A stretch of DNA of 64,000 bases, from positions 1-64,000 of the forward strand of contig NZ_JAMYWQ010000017.1 in the NCBI RefSeq assembly GCF_024160145.1, read 5' to 3'. The position numbers and the translations under genes were made by a program. The DNA comes from Serratia nevei. GTDB lineage: Bacteria > Pseudomonadota > Gammaproteobacteria > Enterobacterales > Enterobacteriaceae. The notes below the pieces were generated by a model. That model had not been told where the DNA came from. It made no database searches and was given only the letters and a program-made list of their open reading frames with translations. Shown one piece after another: positions 1-9,416 of the stretch. Numbering within the stretch: position 1 is the stretch's first letter; the number at the start of each line of letters is the position of its first letter.

Positions 1-27
1 AAAACGTAAAGGCCTTCATTCTGCCGG

Positions 28-66
28 AAAAAAGAAAGCACCGAAGATATGATCGTTCGGTGCTTT
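28..66 (-). terminator. Rho-independent terminator of the opp operon
   Basis: An 11-bp perfect inverted repeat (35-45 with 56-66) is followed, on the minus strand, by a T-rich tract (28-34). It lies about 100 bases beyond the oppF stop and would end the oppABCDF transcript. Confidence 0.8.
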
Positions 67-167
67 ATGTTCCGCCTAAATATCCATTCAGCTATAAGTC
101 ACGTGAGGCTTAAGTGAACGGCATTACGCTCATTCAGCGGGGCTTTTTGTTGCCGGCTAGCGGCGCA

Positions 168-1165
168 TTACAGCGGATCGACCTTCAGGCAGGACACCGC
201 ATGACGGAAACTGCCCTCCAGCAGCGGACGCGTCTTGGCGCACTCCGGCCCGGCGATCGGGCAGCGGGTGCGGAACACGCAGCCGGAAGGCGGGTTGATC
301 GGCGAAGGCAGCTCCCCTTCCAGCAGCTGGATCTGCTTTTCCTTCTCCTTGTCCGGATCCGGGATCGGCACCGCCGACATCAGCGCCTTGGTGTAAGGAT
401 GCTGGGGGTTGTGGTACACCTCGTCATAGGTGCCCAGCTCCACCGCATGGCCCAGGTACATCACCAGCACGCGATCGGAGATGTGTTTCACCACCGCCAA
501 ATCGTGAGCGATAAAGATCAATGACAGGCCCATTTCGCGCTGCAGCTGCTGCAACAGGTTCACCACCTGCGCCTGAATCGACACGTCCAGCGCGGAGACC
601 GGCTCGTCGCAGATCACCAGCTTCGGCTCGAGGATCAGCGCGCGCGCGATGCCGATACGCTGGCACTGGCCGCCGGAGAACTCGTGCGGGTAGCGGTTGA
701 TCAGGTTAGGCAGCAGACCGACCTTCAGCATCATGGCCTTGACCTTGTCCTTCACTTCCTGACGCGGCATTTTCGGGTAGTAGGTGCGCAGCGGCTCGGC
801 GATGATCTCGCCGATGGTCATGCGCGGGTTGAGCGAAGCCAGCGGATCCTGGAAGATCATCTGGATATCGCTGCGGGTTTTGCGCCAGTCGGCATCACTC
901 ATGCCCAGCAGATCTTTGCCCAGCCAGGCGACGCGCCCGCTGGTGGCTTTCACCAAGCCGATGAGGGCGCGCGCGAAGGTGGATTTGCCGCAGCCGGACT
1001 CGCCGACCACGCCCAGGGTTTCCCCCTCGAACAGCCGCAGCGTGACGCCATCGACCGCTTTCAGGGTTTTCGGCGGCTGCCAGAACCACTGTTTGTCGTC
1101 ATGAATGTCGAAGTGCACTTTCAGATCGGCCACTTCGAGCAGCACTTTCTTGTCGGTTACCGCTG

Positions 1166-1169
<4 letters not shown>
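168..1169 (-). CDS. oppF: Oligopeptide ABC transporter ATP-binding protein OppF
   Basis: One of two ATPase subunits that power oligopeptide import through OppBC at the inner membrane. The 333-residue protein shows Walker A GESGCGKS (56-63), the signature FSGGQ (164-168), Walker B LVICDEP (184-190) and a C-terminal Cys-containing oligopeptide/dipeptide transporter extension ([14 protein letters not shown]) typical of OppD/F proteins. Its ATG overlaps the oppD stop as ATGA, so the two are translationally coupled. It is the last gene of the operon, with a terminator behind it. Length and sequence fit E. coli OppF. Confidence 0.97.
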
Positions 1170-2182
<1,013 letters not shown>

Positions 2183-2193
2183 GATTGCACTCC

Positions 2194-3102
2194 TTAACGA
2201 TCTTTCGGGTCGAGGGCGTCACGCAGGCCATCGCCGATAAAGTTGAAACAGAACAGAGTGACAACCAGGAAACCCGCCGGGAACAGCAGCAACCACGGTG
2301 AAACTTCCATTGAGTTGGCGCCGTCGCTGAGCAATGCGCCCCAGCTGCTGAGCGGCTCCTGCGTGCCCAGCCCCAGGAAGCTGAGGAAGGATTCGAACAG
2401 GATCATGCTCGGCACCAGCAGCGACGCGTACACCACCACCACACCGAGCACGTTCGGCACGATATGCCGCAGCACGATATTGCGTGTGGAGACGCCGCAC
2501 ACCAGCGCCGCTTCGATGAACTCCTTACGCTTCAGACCGAGAGTTTGGCCGCGCACGATACGCGCCATATCCAGCCACGACACCATGCCGATCGCCACGA
2601 AGATCAACAGGATGTTCTGGCCGAAGAAGGTCACCAGCAGGATCACAAAGAACATGAACGGGAAGGAGTTGAGGATCTCCAGCAGGCGCATCATCACCGA
2701 GTCAACCTTGCCGCCCAGATAACCGGACATTGCGCCGTAAAGGGTGCCGACGATCACCGCCACTAGCGCCGCCGCCACGCCGACCATCAGCGAGATGCGC
2801 CCGCCGATCGCCACGCGCACCAGCAGATCGCGCCCGGAGGAGTCGGTGCCGAAATAGTGCCCCGACTCTACGCTCGGGGCGGCGGACATCATCGCCCAGT
2901 CGGTATCGTCGTAGGCAAACTGCGACAGCATCGGCGCCAGCACCACAAACAGCGTGATCAGCGCCAGCACGAACAGGCTGCTGACCGCCGCGCGGTTGTG
3001 CATAAAGCGCCGACGCGCGTCCTGCCACAGGCTGCGCCCTTCCACTTCCAGCTTTTCGCTGAAGTTTTCCAGAGCTTCGCTGTTCTTTTTAGTCAACATC
3101 AT
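2194..3102 (-). CDS. oppC: Oligopeptide ABC transporter permease OppC
   Basis: Inner-membrane permease subunit of 302 residues. It has a cytoplasmic N-terminus, a first membrane helix near residues 38-58 and a BPD_transp_1 domain with the EAA-type loop ([21 protein letters not shown]) that contacts the ATPases. A GGAG site precedes the first of two adjacent ATG codons (3102 and 3099), so the start is uncertain by one residue. It lies 14 bases after oppB. Confidence 0.96.
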   Translation of the reverse strand: MMLTKKNSEALENFSEKLEVEGRSLWQDARRRFMHNRAAVSSLFVLALITLFVVLAPMLSQFAYDDTDWAMMSAAPSVESGHYFGTDSSGRDLLVRVAIGGRISLMVGVAAALVAVIVGTLYGAMSGYLGGKVDSVMMRLLEILNSFPFMFFVILLVTFFGQNILLIFVAIGMVSWLDMARIVRGQTLGLKRKEFIEAALVCGVSTRNIVLRHIVPNVLGVVVVYASLLVPSMILFESFLSFLGLGTQEPLSSWGALLSDGANSMEVSPWLLLFPAGFLVVTLFCFNFIGDGLRDALDPKDR

Positions 3103-3116
3103 TCGCGTGCTCCAGA

Positions 3117-4037
3117 TTAATAACGGATTTTCGGATCGATGACCGCATACAGCACATCGACGATCGCGTTGAACAGAATGGTCAGAGCGCCCACCAGAAT
3201 GGTCAGGCTCAGCACCAGGGAGTAGTCGCGGTTCAGCGCGCCGTTAACGAACAGCTGGCCGATCCCCGGCAGACCGTAGATGGTTTCGATCACCATCGAA
3301 CCGGTGATGATGCCGACGAACGCCGGGCCCATGTAGGACAGCACCGGCAGCAGCGCCGGCTTCAGCGCATGGCGGAATATGATGCGGCGCATCGGCAAGC
3401 CTTTGGCGCGCGCGGTGCGGATGAAATTGGAGTGCAGCACTTCAATCATCGAGCCGCGCGTGATGCGGGAGATACTGGCGATATAGGCCAGCGACAGCGC
3501 CACCATCGGCAGGATCATGAATTTAGGCGCGCCGCCATTCCAGCCGCCGCCAGGCAGCCATTTCAGCGTGATGGCGAAGATCAGCACCAACAGCGGCGCC
3601 ACCACGAAACTGGGTATCACCACCCCGGTCATGGCGAACCCCATTACCGTGTAGTCCCATTTGGTGTTCTGATTCAACGCGGCGATCACGCCGGCGGTCA
3701 CGCCCAGCACCACCGCCAGCAGAAACGCGGCCAGACCGAGCTTGGCGGACACCGGAAAAGAGGCCGCCACCAGATCGTTGACCGAGTAATCCTTGTATTT
3801 AAAGGACGGGCCGAAGTCTCCCTGCGCAAGCTGCGCCAGATAATGACCGTACTGTTTCCAGATCGGATCGTTCAAATGATATTTGGCTTCGATATTCGCC
3901 ATGACTTCCGGCGGCAAAGCGCGTTCCCCGGTAAATGGGCTGCCGGGCGCCAGGCGCATCATGAAGAATGAAATGGTGATAAGGATAAATAGTGTCGGGA
4001 TCGCTTCCAACAAGCGACGAAGTATAAATTTAAGCAT
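3117..4037 (-). CDS. oppB: Oligopeptide ABC transporter permease OppB
   Basis: Permease subunit of 306 residues, the expected length for OppB. The N-terminal helix starts MLKFILRRLLEAIPTLF, and several further hydrophobic segments and the EAA-like loop (RTARAKGLPMRRIIFRHALKPA) follow. It forms the translocation pore with OppC. It lies 83 bases downstream of oppA, separated by a strong GC hairpin. Confidence 0.96.
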   Translation of the reverse strand: MLKFILRRLLEAIPTLFILITISFFMMRLAPGSPFTGERALPPEVMANIEAKYHLNDPIWKQYGHYLAQLAQGDFGPSFKYKDYSVNDLVAASFPVSAKLGLAAFLLAVVLGVTAGVIAALNQNTKWDYTVMGFAMTGVVIPSFVVAPLLVLIFAITLKWLPGGGWNGGAPKFMILPMVALSLAYIASISRITRGSMIEVLHSNFIRTARAKGLPMRRIIFRHALKPALLPVLSYMGPAFVGIITGSMVIETIYGLPGIGQLFVNGALNRDYSLVLSLTILVGALTILFNAIVDVLYAVIDPKIRY

Positions 4038-4088
4038 TGCCCTAACCCTGTGCGACAGCCTGATGACGGCTTATTATTCTCAGCATGG

Positions 4089-4110
4089 GCCGGCGGCCTG
4101 CGCCGCCGGC
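4089..4110 (-). other. Intercistronic hairpin between oppA and oppB
   Basis: A perfect 9-bp GC stem (4089-4097 with 4102-4110) with a 4-base loop and no T-tract. In opp and other transporter operons such hairpins protect the 3' end of the binding-protein message or partly stop transcription, giving excess OppA over the membrane subunits. That role is inferred here. Confidence 0.65.
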
Positions 4111-4120
4111 TCTTACCGTA

Positions 4121-5758
4121 TCAATGCTTGATGATGTACAGGTTTTTGTCGTACACGTTATCAAGCGGGTCTTTGCCGGTGTAACCACCGACGTAAGGTT
4201 TTACCAAACGGGCGTTCACATAGTAATACAGCGGAACGATGGCGGAATCTTTATCCAGCTGAACTTCCGCTTTCTGATACAGATCGGCGCGCTCGTCTTT
4301 GGTCTTCGCGGTCAACACGTTGGCCATCAACTTATCGAACTCGGCGCTCTTGTAGTGCGGGGTGTTACTGCTGCTGTCCGACAGCATCATGTTCAGGAAC
4401 GAGCTCGGCTCGTTGTAGTCGGCACACCAGCCGGCGCGCGCCACGTCATAGGTGCCCTGATGGCGGGTATCCAGGAAGGTTTTCCACTCCTGGTTCACCA
4501 GCTTCACGTCCACGCCCAGGTTTTTCTTCCAGATGGAGGCGGCGGCGATCGCCAGCTTCTTGTGCAGATCGGAGGTGTTGTACAACAGGGAGAAGGTCAG
4601 CGGTTTCCCCGGGCCGTAGCCGGCGTCGGCCAGCAGTTTCTTCGCCACTTCGTTGCGTTTTTCCTGCGTCCAGCCGAACCACTCCGGCGGAGTCAGCTTG
4701 GCGCCGTCGGTGTATGGCGGCGTAAAGCTGTAGGCCGGCAGGTCGCCCTGGTTTTTCACCTTGTTGACGATGATGTCGCGATCCATGCCCAGCTTCAGCG
4801 CTTCACGCACGCGAGCATCGGTGAACGGCGCCTTCTGGTTGTTGATTTCGTAGTAATAGGTACACAGATAAGGATCAACGTGCACCTCTTTCGGGATCTC
4901 TTTCTTCAGCTTCTGGAACAGTTCGATCGGCATGTTGTTATAGGTCATGTCGATTTCACCGGTGCGATAGCGGTTAACGTCGGTCACTTCCGAAGAAATA
5001 GGCAGGAACGTCACTTTATTGATGATGGTTTTGGCGTTATCCCAATATTCCGGGTTGCGTTCCAGTACGATGCGTTCGTTGACAATCCAGTCTTTCAGTT
5101 TGTATGCGCCGTTGCTGACGTAGTTGGCCGGCAGGGTCCACTTCTCGCCAAACTTCTCCACCGCGTCCTTGTAGACCGGCTTCATGGCGTAGTGCGGGGT
5201 CATTTCAACCAGATAAGGCACTGGCTCGCTCAGGGTCACCTGGAAAGTGTGGTCGTCGATGGCCTTCACGCCCAGCGTCGACTTGTCTTTTTTACCGGCG
5301 ATGATGTCATCGACGTTTTCCACATGGGCGTATTGCAGGTAGCTGGCGTAAGGCGATGCGGTTTTCGGATCCACCACGCGCTGCCAGCTGTAGACGAAAT
5401 CTTGCGCCGTCACCGGCTTGCCGTTGGACCATTTGGCGTCTTTACGCAGGTGGAAGGTCCAGACTTTGAAATCCTTGTTATCCCAGCTTTCCGCGACACC
5501 CGGCACGATGGAGCCGTTCGGGCTGTTGTTCGCCAGGCCTTCCATCAGATCGCGCGTGACGTTATTTTCCGGTACGCCCTCGATTTTATGCGGATCCAGC
5601 GACTGCACTTCGGAACCGTTGTTTTTGACAAGTTCTTGCTTGTCGGCCAGCTGCACGCCCGCCGGGACGTCAGCGGCGAAAGCGCTGGCGGTTGCTGTGA
5701 TACCCAACGCGGCGATGACGCCGGCGGCAATGAGCGTTTTCTTCGTGATGTTGGTCAT
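4121..5758 (-). CDS. oppA: Periplasmic oligopeptide-binding protein OppA
   Basis: Solute-binding protein of the Opp system, 545 residues, with a signal peptide (positively charged start, hydrophobic core IAAGVIAALGITATASAFA, cleavage near residue 28). The SBP_bac_5 fold is recognisable by motifs such as VKNNGSEVQSLDPHK and WNGKPVTAQDFVYSW-like stretches. It lies directly upstream of oppBCDF and is the more likely housekeeping OppA. A close paralogue sits upstream in tandem. A GGAG site lies 9 bases before the ATG. Confidence 0.96.
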   Translation of the reverse strand: MTNITKKTLIAAGVIAALGITATASAFAADVPAGVQLADKQELVKNNGSEVQSLDPHKIEGVPENNVTRDLMEGLANNSPNGSIVPGVAESWDNKDFKVWTFHLRKDAKWSNGKPVTAQDFVYSWQRVVDPKTASPYASYLQYAHVENVDDIIAGKKDKSTLGVKAIDDHTFQVTLSEPVPYLVEMTPHYAMKPVYKDAVEKFGEKWTLPANYVSNGAYKLKDWIVNERIVLERNPEYWDNAKTIINKVTFLPISSEVTDVNRYRTGEIDMTYNNMPIELFQKLKKEIPKEVHVDPYLCTYYYEINNQKAPFTDARVREALKLGMDRDIIVNKVKNQGDLPAYSFTPPYTDGAKLTPPEWFGWTQEKRNEVAKKLLADAGYGPGKPLTFSLLYNTSDLHKKLAIAAASIWKKNLGVDVKLVNQEWKTFLDTRHQGTYDVARAGWCADYNEPSSFLNMMLSDSSSNTPHYKSAEFDKLMANVLTAKTKDERADLYQKAEVQLDKDSAIVPLYYYVNARLVKPYVGGYTGKDPLDNVYDKNLYIIKH

Positions 5759-5834
5759 ACGTATCGACTCCAGTTTTTATTATCACAGGCTCTTCGTGGA
5801 GCCTGCGTTGCCCGTAAGCGGACTCTGTTTTCCC

Positions 5835-5859
5835 GCCGCCGCGGAACGAATGCGGCGGC
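5835..5859 (-). other. Intercistronic hairpin between the two OppA genes
   Basis: GCCGCCGC at 5835-5842 pairs with GCGGCGGC at 5852-5859 around a 9-base loop, without a T-tract. Position and type mirror the hairpin behind the second oppA copy. Confidence 0.55.
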
Positions 5860-5906
5860 CGGCCTTCCCTATATCCCTCAGCGGTTCGGCGTGAGGAATA
5901 CCCCTT

Positions 5907-7544
5907 TTACTGCTTGATAATGTACAGATTTTTAACGTCGGTATAGTCCAGCGGATCTTTGCCGGTGAACCCGCCCACCGTCGGCTTGATCAACCGCGCA
6001 CTGACGCGGTAATAAACCGGGACCAACGCGGAGTCTGTGTCCAGTTGCGTTTCCGCCTGCTGATAGAGCGCAGCGCGCGCGGCCTCATCCGGCGCCTTCA
6101 GCGTGGCGGCCATGATGGCGTCGAACGCCGGGCTCTTGTAGAACACGGTATTGATGCTGCTGTTGGACAGGACCAGGTTCAGGAACGCGCTGGGTTCGTT
6201 GTAATCCCCGCACCAGGTGGCACGCGCCACGTCGTATTGCCCCTGATGGCGGCTCTCCAGCGACGTTTTCCATTCCTGGTTGCGCAGCGTGACCTCGGCG
6301 CCCAGGTTCTTCTTCCACATCGACGCGGCGGCGATCGCCTGCTGTTTGTTTTGATCGGAGGTGTTGTACAGCAGCGAGAACTTCAGCGGCTTGGCGTCGC
6401 TGTAGCCCGCTTCCGCCAGCAGTTTCCTGGCTTCGGCGTTGCGTTGCTCCTGGCTCCAGCCGGCCCAGGCCGGCGGCGTGAAGCTGGCGCCTCCCGTGAA
6501 GGTTGGCGTGAAGCTGTAGGCCGGGATTTGCCCCTGGCCCATGATCTTATTGGCGATAATGTCGCGATCCAGCGTCATCTTCACCGCCGTACGCACGCGC
6601 GGATCGGTGAACGGCGCCCGCTGGTTATTGAGCTCGTAATAGAAGGTGCACAGATAAGGGTTAACGTGCAGCTGCTCGGGCATTTCGCGCTTCATTTTGA
6701 CGTACAGATACGGCGGAATGGCGCTGTTGGTGATGTCAATCTCACCGCTGCGGAAGCGGTTGACGTCGCTGACTTCCGAGGTAATCGGCAGGAAGGTCGC
6801 CTGATTGATCACCGTCTGCGTGTTGTTCCAGTAACTCGGGCTACGCTCCAGCACGATGCGCTCGTTCACCACCCACTCTTTCAGACGGTAAGCGCCGTTG
6901 CCGACGTAATTGGCGGGCAGCGTCCATTTATCGCCGAATTTCTCCACCACCGCCCGTTTGACCGGTTTGAGCGACGTGTGGCTCAGCATGCTGATGAAAT
7001 ACGGCACCGGTTCGCTCAGCGTCACCTGCAGCGTCTGATCGTCCAACGCCTTGATACCGAGGCTCTGCGGGCTCTTCTTGCCGGTCAGGATGTCATCGAT
7101 ATTCTCGACTTTGGTGTATTGCAGGTAGCTGGCATAGGGAGAAGCGATTTTCGGATCGGCCAGACGCTGCCAGCTGTAGACGAAGTCCTGCGCGGTCACC
7201 GGGCTCCCGTCGCTCCATAGCGCGCCGGGGCGCAGGTGGAAGATCCACTGTTGATAATTCTGGTTTTCCCAGCTTGTCGCCGCCGCCGGCACCACATGCC
7301 CGTTGGCGTCGGTGCTCACCAGCCCTTCCAGCAGGTTAAGGATGATATTGCTTTCTGGTACGCCCTCGACCTTATGCGGATCCAATGAAGCCACTTCGCT
7401 GCCGTTGTTGATCACAATATTCTGCTGCTGCGCCAATTGGACGCCGGCCGGAACCTCCGCCGCCAAACTGCTATTTACGGCGCCGACGCCCAGCGCGCCG
7501 CTAATCAACAAGGTCAAAGAACTACGCTTCAGGGTTTGCTGCAT
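5907..7544 (-). CDS. Second OppA-type oligopeptide-binding protein
   Basis: A 545-residue paralogue of the downstream OppA, aligned over its whole length with the same Lys-rich and Trp motifs (for example WTLPANYVGNGAYRLKEW against WTLPANYVSNGAYKLKDW). A signal peptide ends near ALGVGAVNSSLAA. It lies first in the operon, 148 bases before oppA, behind an AGGAG site 8 bases from the ATG. It probably widens ligand range (different peptides, or murein peptides as for MppA). It could be called oppA2 or mppA; sequence alone does not decide. Confidence 0.9.
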   Translation of the reverse strand: MQQTLKRSSLTLLISGALGVGAVNSSLAAEVPAGVQLAQQQNIVINNGSEVASLDPHKVEGVPESNIILNLLEGLVSTDANGHVVPAAATSWENQNYQQWIFHLRPGALWSDGSPVTAQDFVYSWQRLADPKIASPYASYLQYTKVENIDDILTGKKSPQSLGIKALDDQTLQVTLSEPVPYFISMLSHTSLKPVKRAVVEKFGDKWTLPANYVGNGAYRLKEWVVNERIVLERSPSYWNNTQTVINQATFLPITSEVSDVNRFRSGEIDITNSAIPPYLYVKMKREMPEQLHVNPYLCTFYYELNNQRAPFTDPRVRTAVKMTLDRDIIANKIMGQGQIPAYSFTPTFTGGASFTPPAWAGWSQEQRNAEARKLLAEAGYSDAKPLKFSLLYNTSDQNKQQAIAAASMWKKNLGAEVTLRNQEWKTSLESRHQGQYDVARATWCGDYNEPSAFLNLVLSNSSINTVFYKSPAFDAIMAATLKAPDEAARAALYQQAETQLDTDSALVPVYYRVSARLIKPTVGGFTGKDPLDYTDVKNLYIIKQ

Positions 7545-8240
7545 AATCGAGGCTCCTTTTCACCGACAAGCATTGCTTATCGAAATTTGTGAAGTGTTTA
7601 TAAGAATTCTAAATAAACGGATACCAGCAAAAATCATTCCCGTTTTTGTGGCACATTTCAGTTAATTGACCACGGGAAAGTTGCTCGGAAATTAGCAGAA
7701 GCCAAATTCCATAGCCAATAAATTTTACGAAAATGTTAAGCAATTCTCTTTTATCGCACGAAGCCCAATCCATCCCTGGAGACAGGTGCCCAGAAAAACT
7801 GCGCTCACCACTATGATTTTAAAGACAAAAAAACAAAATCCATTTCGTTTGAAACCGGCAGCACAATCTCACCGCCGCAAAAAGAAACATTCAGTTAACA
7901 ATCCAATCATTCAAAGAACAAACACCTGCCAATGTGCGGTTAATCACTAATAACACCTGGATGAAAGTGAGACAAGCCCCACAGAATGATGTGACTAATT
8001 TAACAACAACGTTACCGGCTAACCGGGGAGAAATGGGCAGAAATGGGGGAGGAAAAGTGATTGAAATAACGCTTAGCGTTTTTTTTGAGCAGCAACATGA
8101 GATTTATGCAACATAAGAGTGCAGCCGCATAAATTTTATTCATCCTGTGCACTATAATAATGCGACCCAATAAATAATTTAAACTTTAAAATTAATTTTA
8201 GCCGCGCTAACGCGAAGGGTGCGCGGCTAAACAACAGGTA
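7545..8240. promoter_or_regulatory. Long AT-rich opp leader/promoter region
   Basis: About 700 bases with no convincing gene between the first opp gene and ychE. It is AT-rich and presumably holds the opp promoter and a long 5' leader. In E. coli the opp leader is the target of the GcvB small RNA and of Lrp. A CA-rich stretch just upstream of the start codon would suit GcvB pairing, but I cannot verify this. A small open frame at 7934-8116 has no coding signature. Confidence 0.5.
8198..8230 (-). terminator. Possible ychE terminator hairpin
   Basis: TTAGCCGCG (8198-8206) pairs with CGCGGCTAA (8222-8230). On the minus strand an AT-rich but not pure T tail follows. It lies directly after the ychE stop. 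Confidence 0.45.
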
Positions 8241-8885
8241 TTACAACAGACCGGGGAATATCGCCTTAATGCCGGTTACGATAAACTCGATGCCAAGCGC
8301 CATCAGCAACAGCCCCATGATTCGAGTGATCACGTTGATGCCGGTCTGCCCCAGCAAACGCACCAACAGCGGCGCGGCGCGAAACAACAGCCAGCAGCAG
8401 AAGGCGAACAAGGCGATCGCCACCGTAAAGCCGAGCAGGTTTTGCCAGTTGTGATAACGAGAACTCCACACGATGGTGGAACTGATCGCCCCCGGCCCCG
8501 CCATCAACGGCAGCGCTAGCGGCACCACGCCGATGCTTTCGCGAATAGCGCTCTCCGATTTCTCCTGTTTGTTCTGTTTGTCTTCCCCCAGCTTGCCGCT
8601 GATCATCGACATGGCGATGGTCACCACCAGAATCCCGCCGGCGATGCGGAACGAATCGATCGAGATGCCGAACATCCGCAAGATCCCTTCGCCCAGGAAC
8701 AGCGACGTCCACAAAATGATGGCGACCGACAGGTTGGCGGTCAGGTTGGTTTTATTGCGCCCCGCTTCCGCCTGGTAGCTGGTCATGCTGATAAACACCG
8801 GCAAAATGCCCACCGGGTTGACAAGCGCGAACAGACCGACAAAGAACTTGATAAAGCCGGAAAGATCCAACAGAGATTGGCCCAC
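8241..8885 (-). CDS. ychE: MarC/YchE-family inner-membrane protein
   Basis: Integral membrane protein of 214 residues (E. coli YchE has 215) with about six hydrophobic segments and the family features FVGLFALVNPVGILPVF near the start and LPLMAGPGAISS in the second half. Its function is unknown; MarC proteins were once linked to drug resistance without firm support. The position between opp and adhE is the same as in E. coli. Confidence 0.92.
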   Translation of the reverse strand: MGQSLLDLSGFIKFFVGLFALVNPVGILPVFISMTSYQAEAGRNKTNLTANLSVAIILWTSLFLGEGILRMFGISIDSFRIAGGILVVTIAMSMISGKLGEDKQNKQEKSESAIRESIGVVPLALPLMAGPGAISSTIVWSSRYHNWQNLLGFTVAIALFAFCCWLLFRAAPLLVRLLGQTGINVITRIMGLLLMALGIEFIVTGIKAIFPGLL

Positions 8886-9416
8886 AGATGGCTCCGCATT
8901 AATCGCTATAAAAAGGTGTGCTGCCTATGCGCGCTAATGTAATGGAATTGTCGCAGGTAATCCATCCGGCCAGAGCAGCATTTTTGACTAGCGAGCAGTT
9001 ATGCAACAAAACAAATACCCTTTGTTAAAGTGATGTATGGCCTTTTGATTTTTTTTGTTGGAAAAAGAGTCATTGCTCACAGTTATCAAGAATGATTCCC
9101 AACATCAGCAGGCTGAAAGGTGTCAGCTTGCACTTTTCATGATTTAGATCACAAATCGACTACCCAACAGTGGGTAAGCTCTTAGTCGTAGTCAGGGAGT
9201 AGAACAAAGTGGGTGGCCACATCGCCGGTTCCGTTCTCCTCACTGCCTGCCCCTCCGGTTGGCGTAGGGCAAAGCTCTTTAAGCAAATCAGCAGCATGCG
9301 AAGAAATAACGCGGGAAAACCCCGGTTTTCGAATCACCGTTTATTCCCGTTACGACTATACTAGTGGCTCGCACGGCTTATTTACTGAAAGAGTTTAACA
9401 TTATCAGGAGAGCATT
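8886..9416 (+). promoter_or_regulatory. adhE promoter and long 5' leader
   Basis: This 530-base gap contains no gene. The last 60 bases before adhE closely resemble the E. coli adhE leader, including the GGAG ribosome site 5 bases before the ATG. In E. coli, adhE mRNA has a long leader needing RNase III processing, and transcription answers to NADH/redox state, Cra, NarL and Fis. I can see the length and the conserved end but not the individual sites. Confidence 0.6.

Noticed and set aside
4085-5917. Long plus-strand open frame of about 610 codons opposite oppA
   Set aside because: It is antisense to a clear OppA gene in high-GC DNA, with His/Arg/Val-rich shadow composition and no domain.
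7934-8116. Plus-strand 60-residue frame in the opp–ychE gap
   Set aside because: No ribosome site and low-complexity AT-rich sequence; more likely regulatory DNA.
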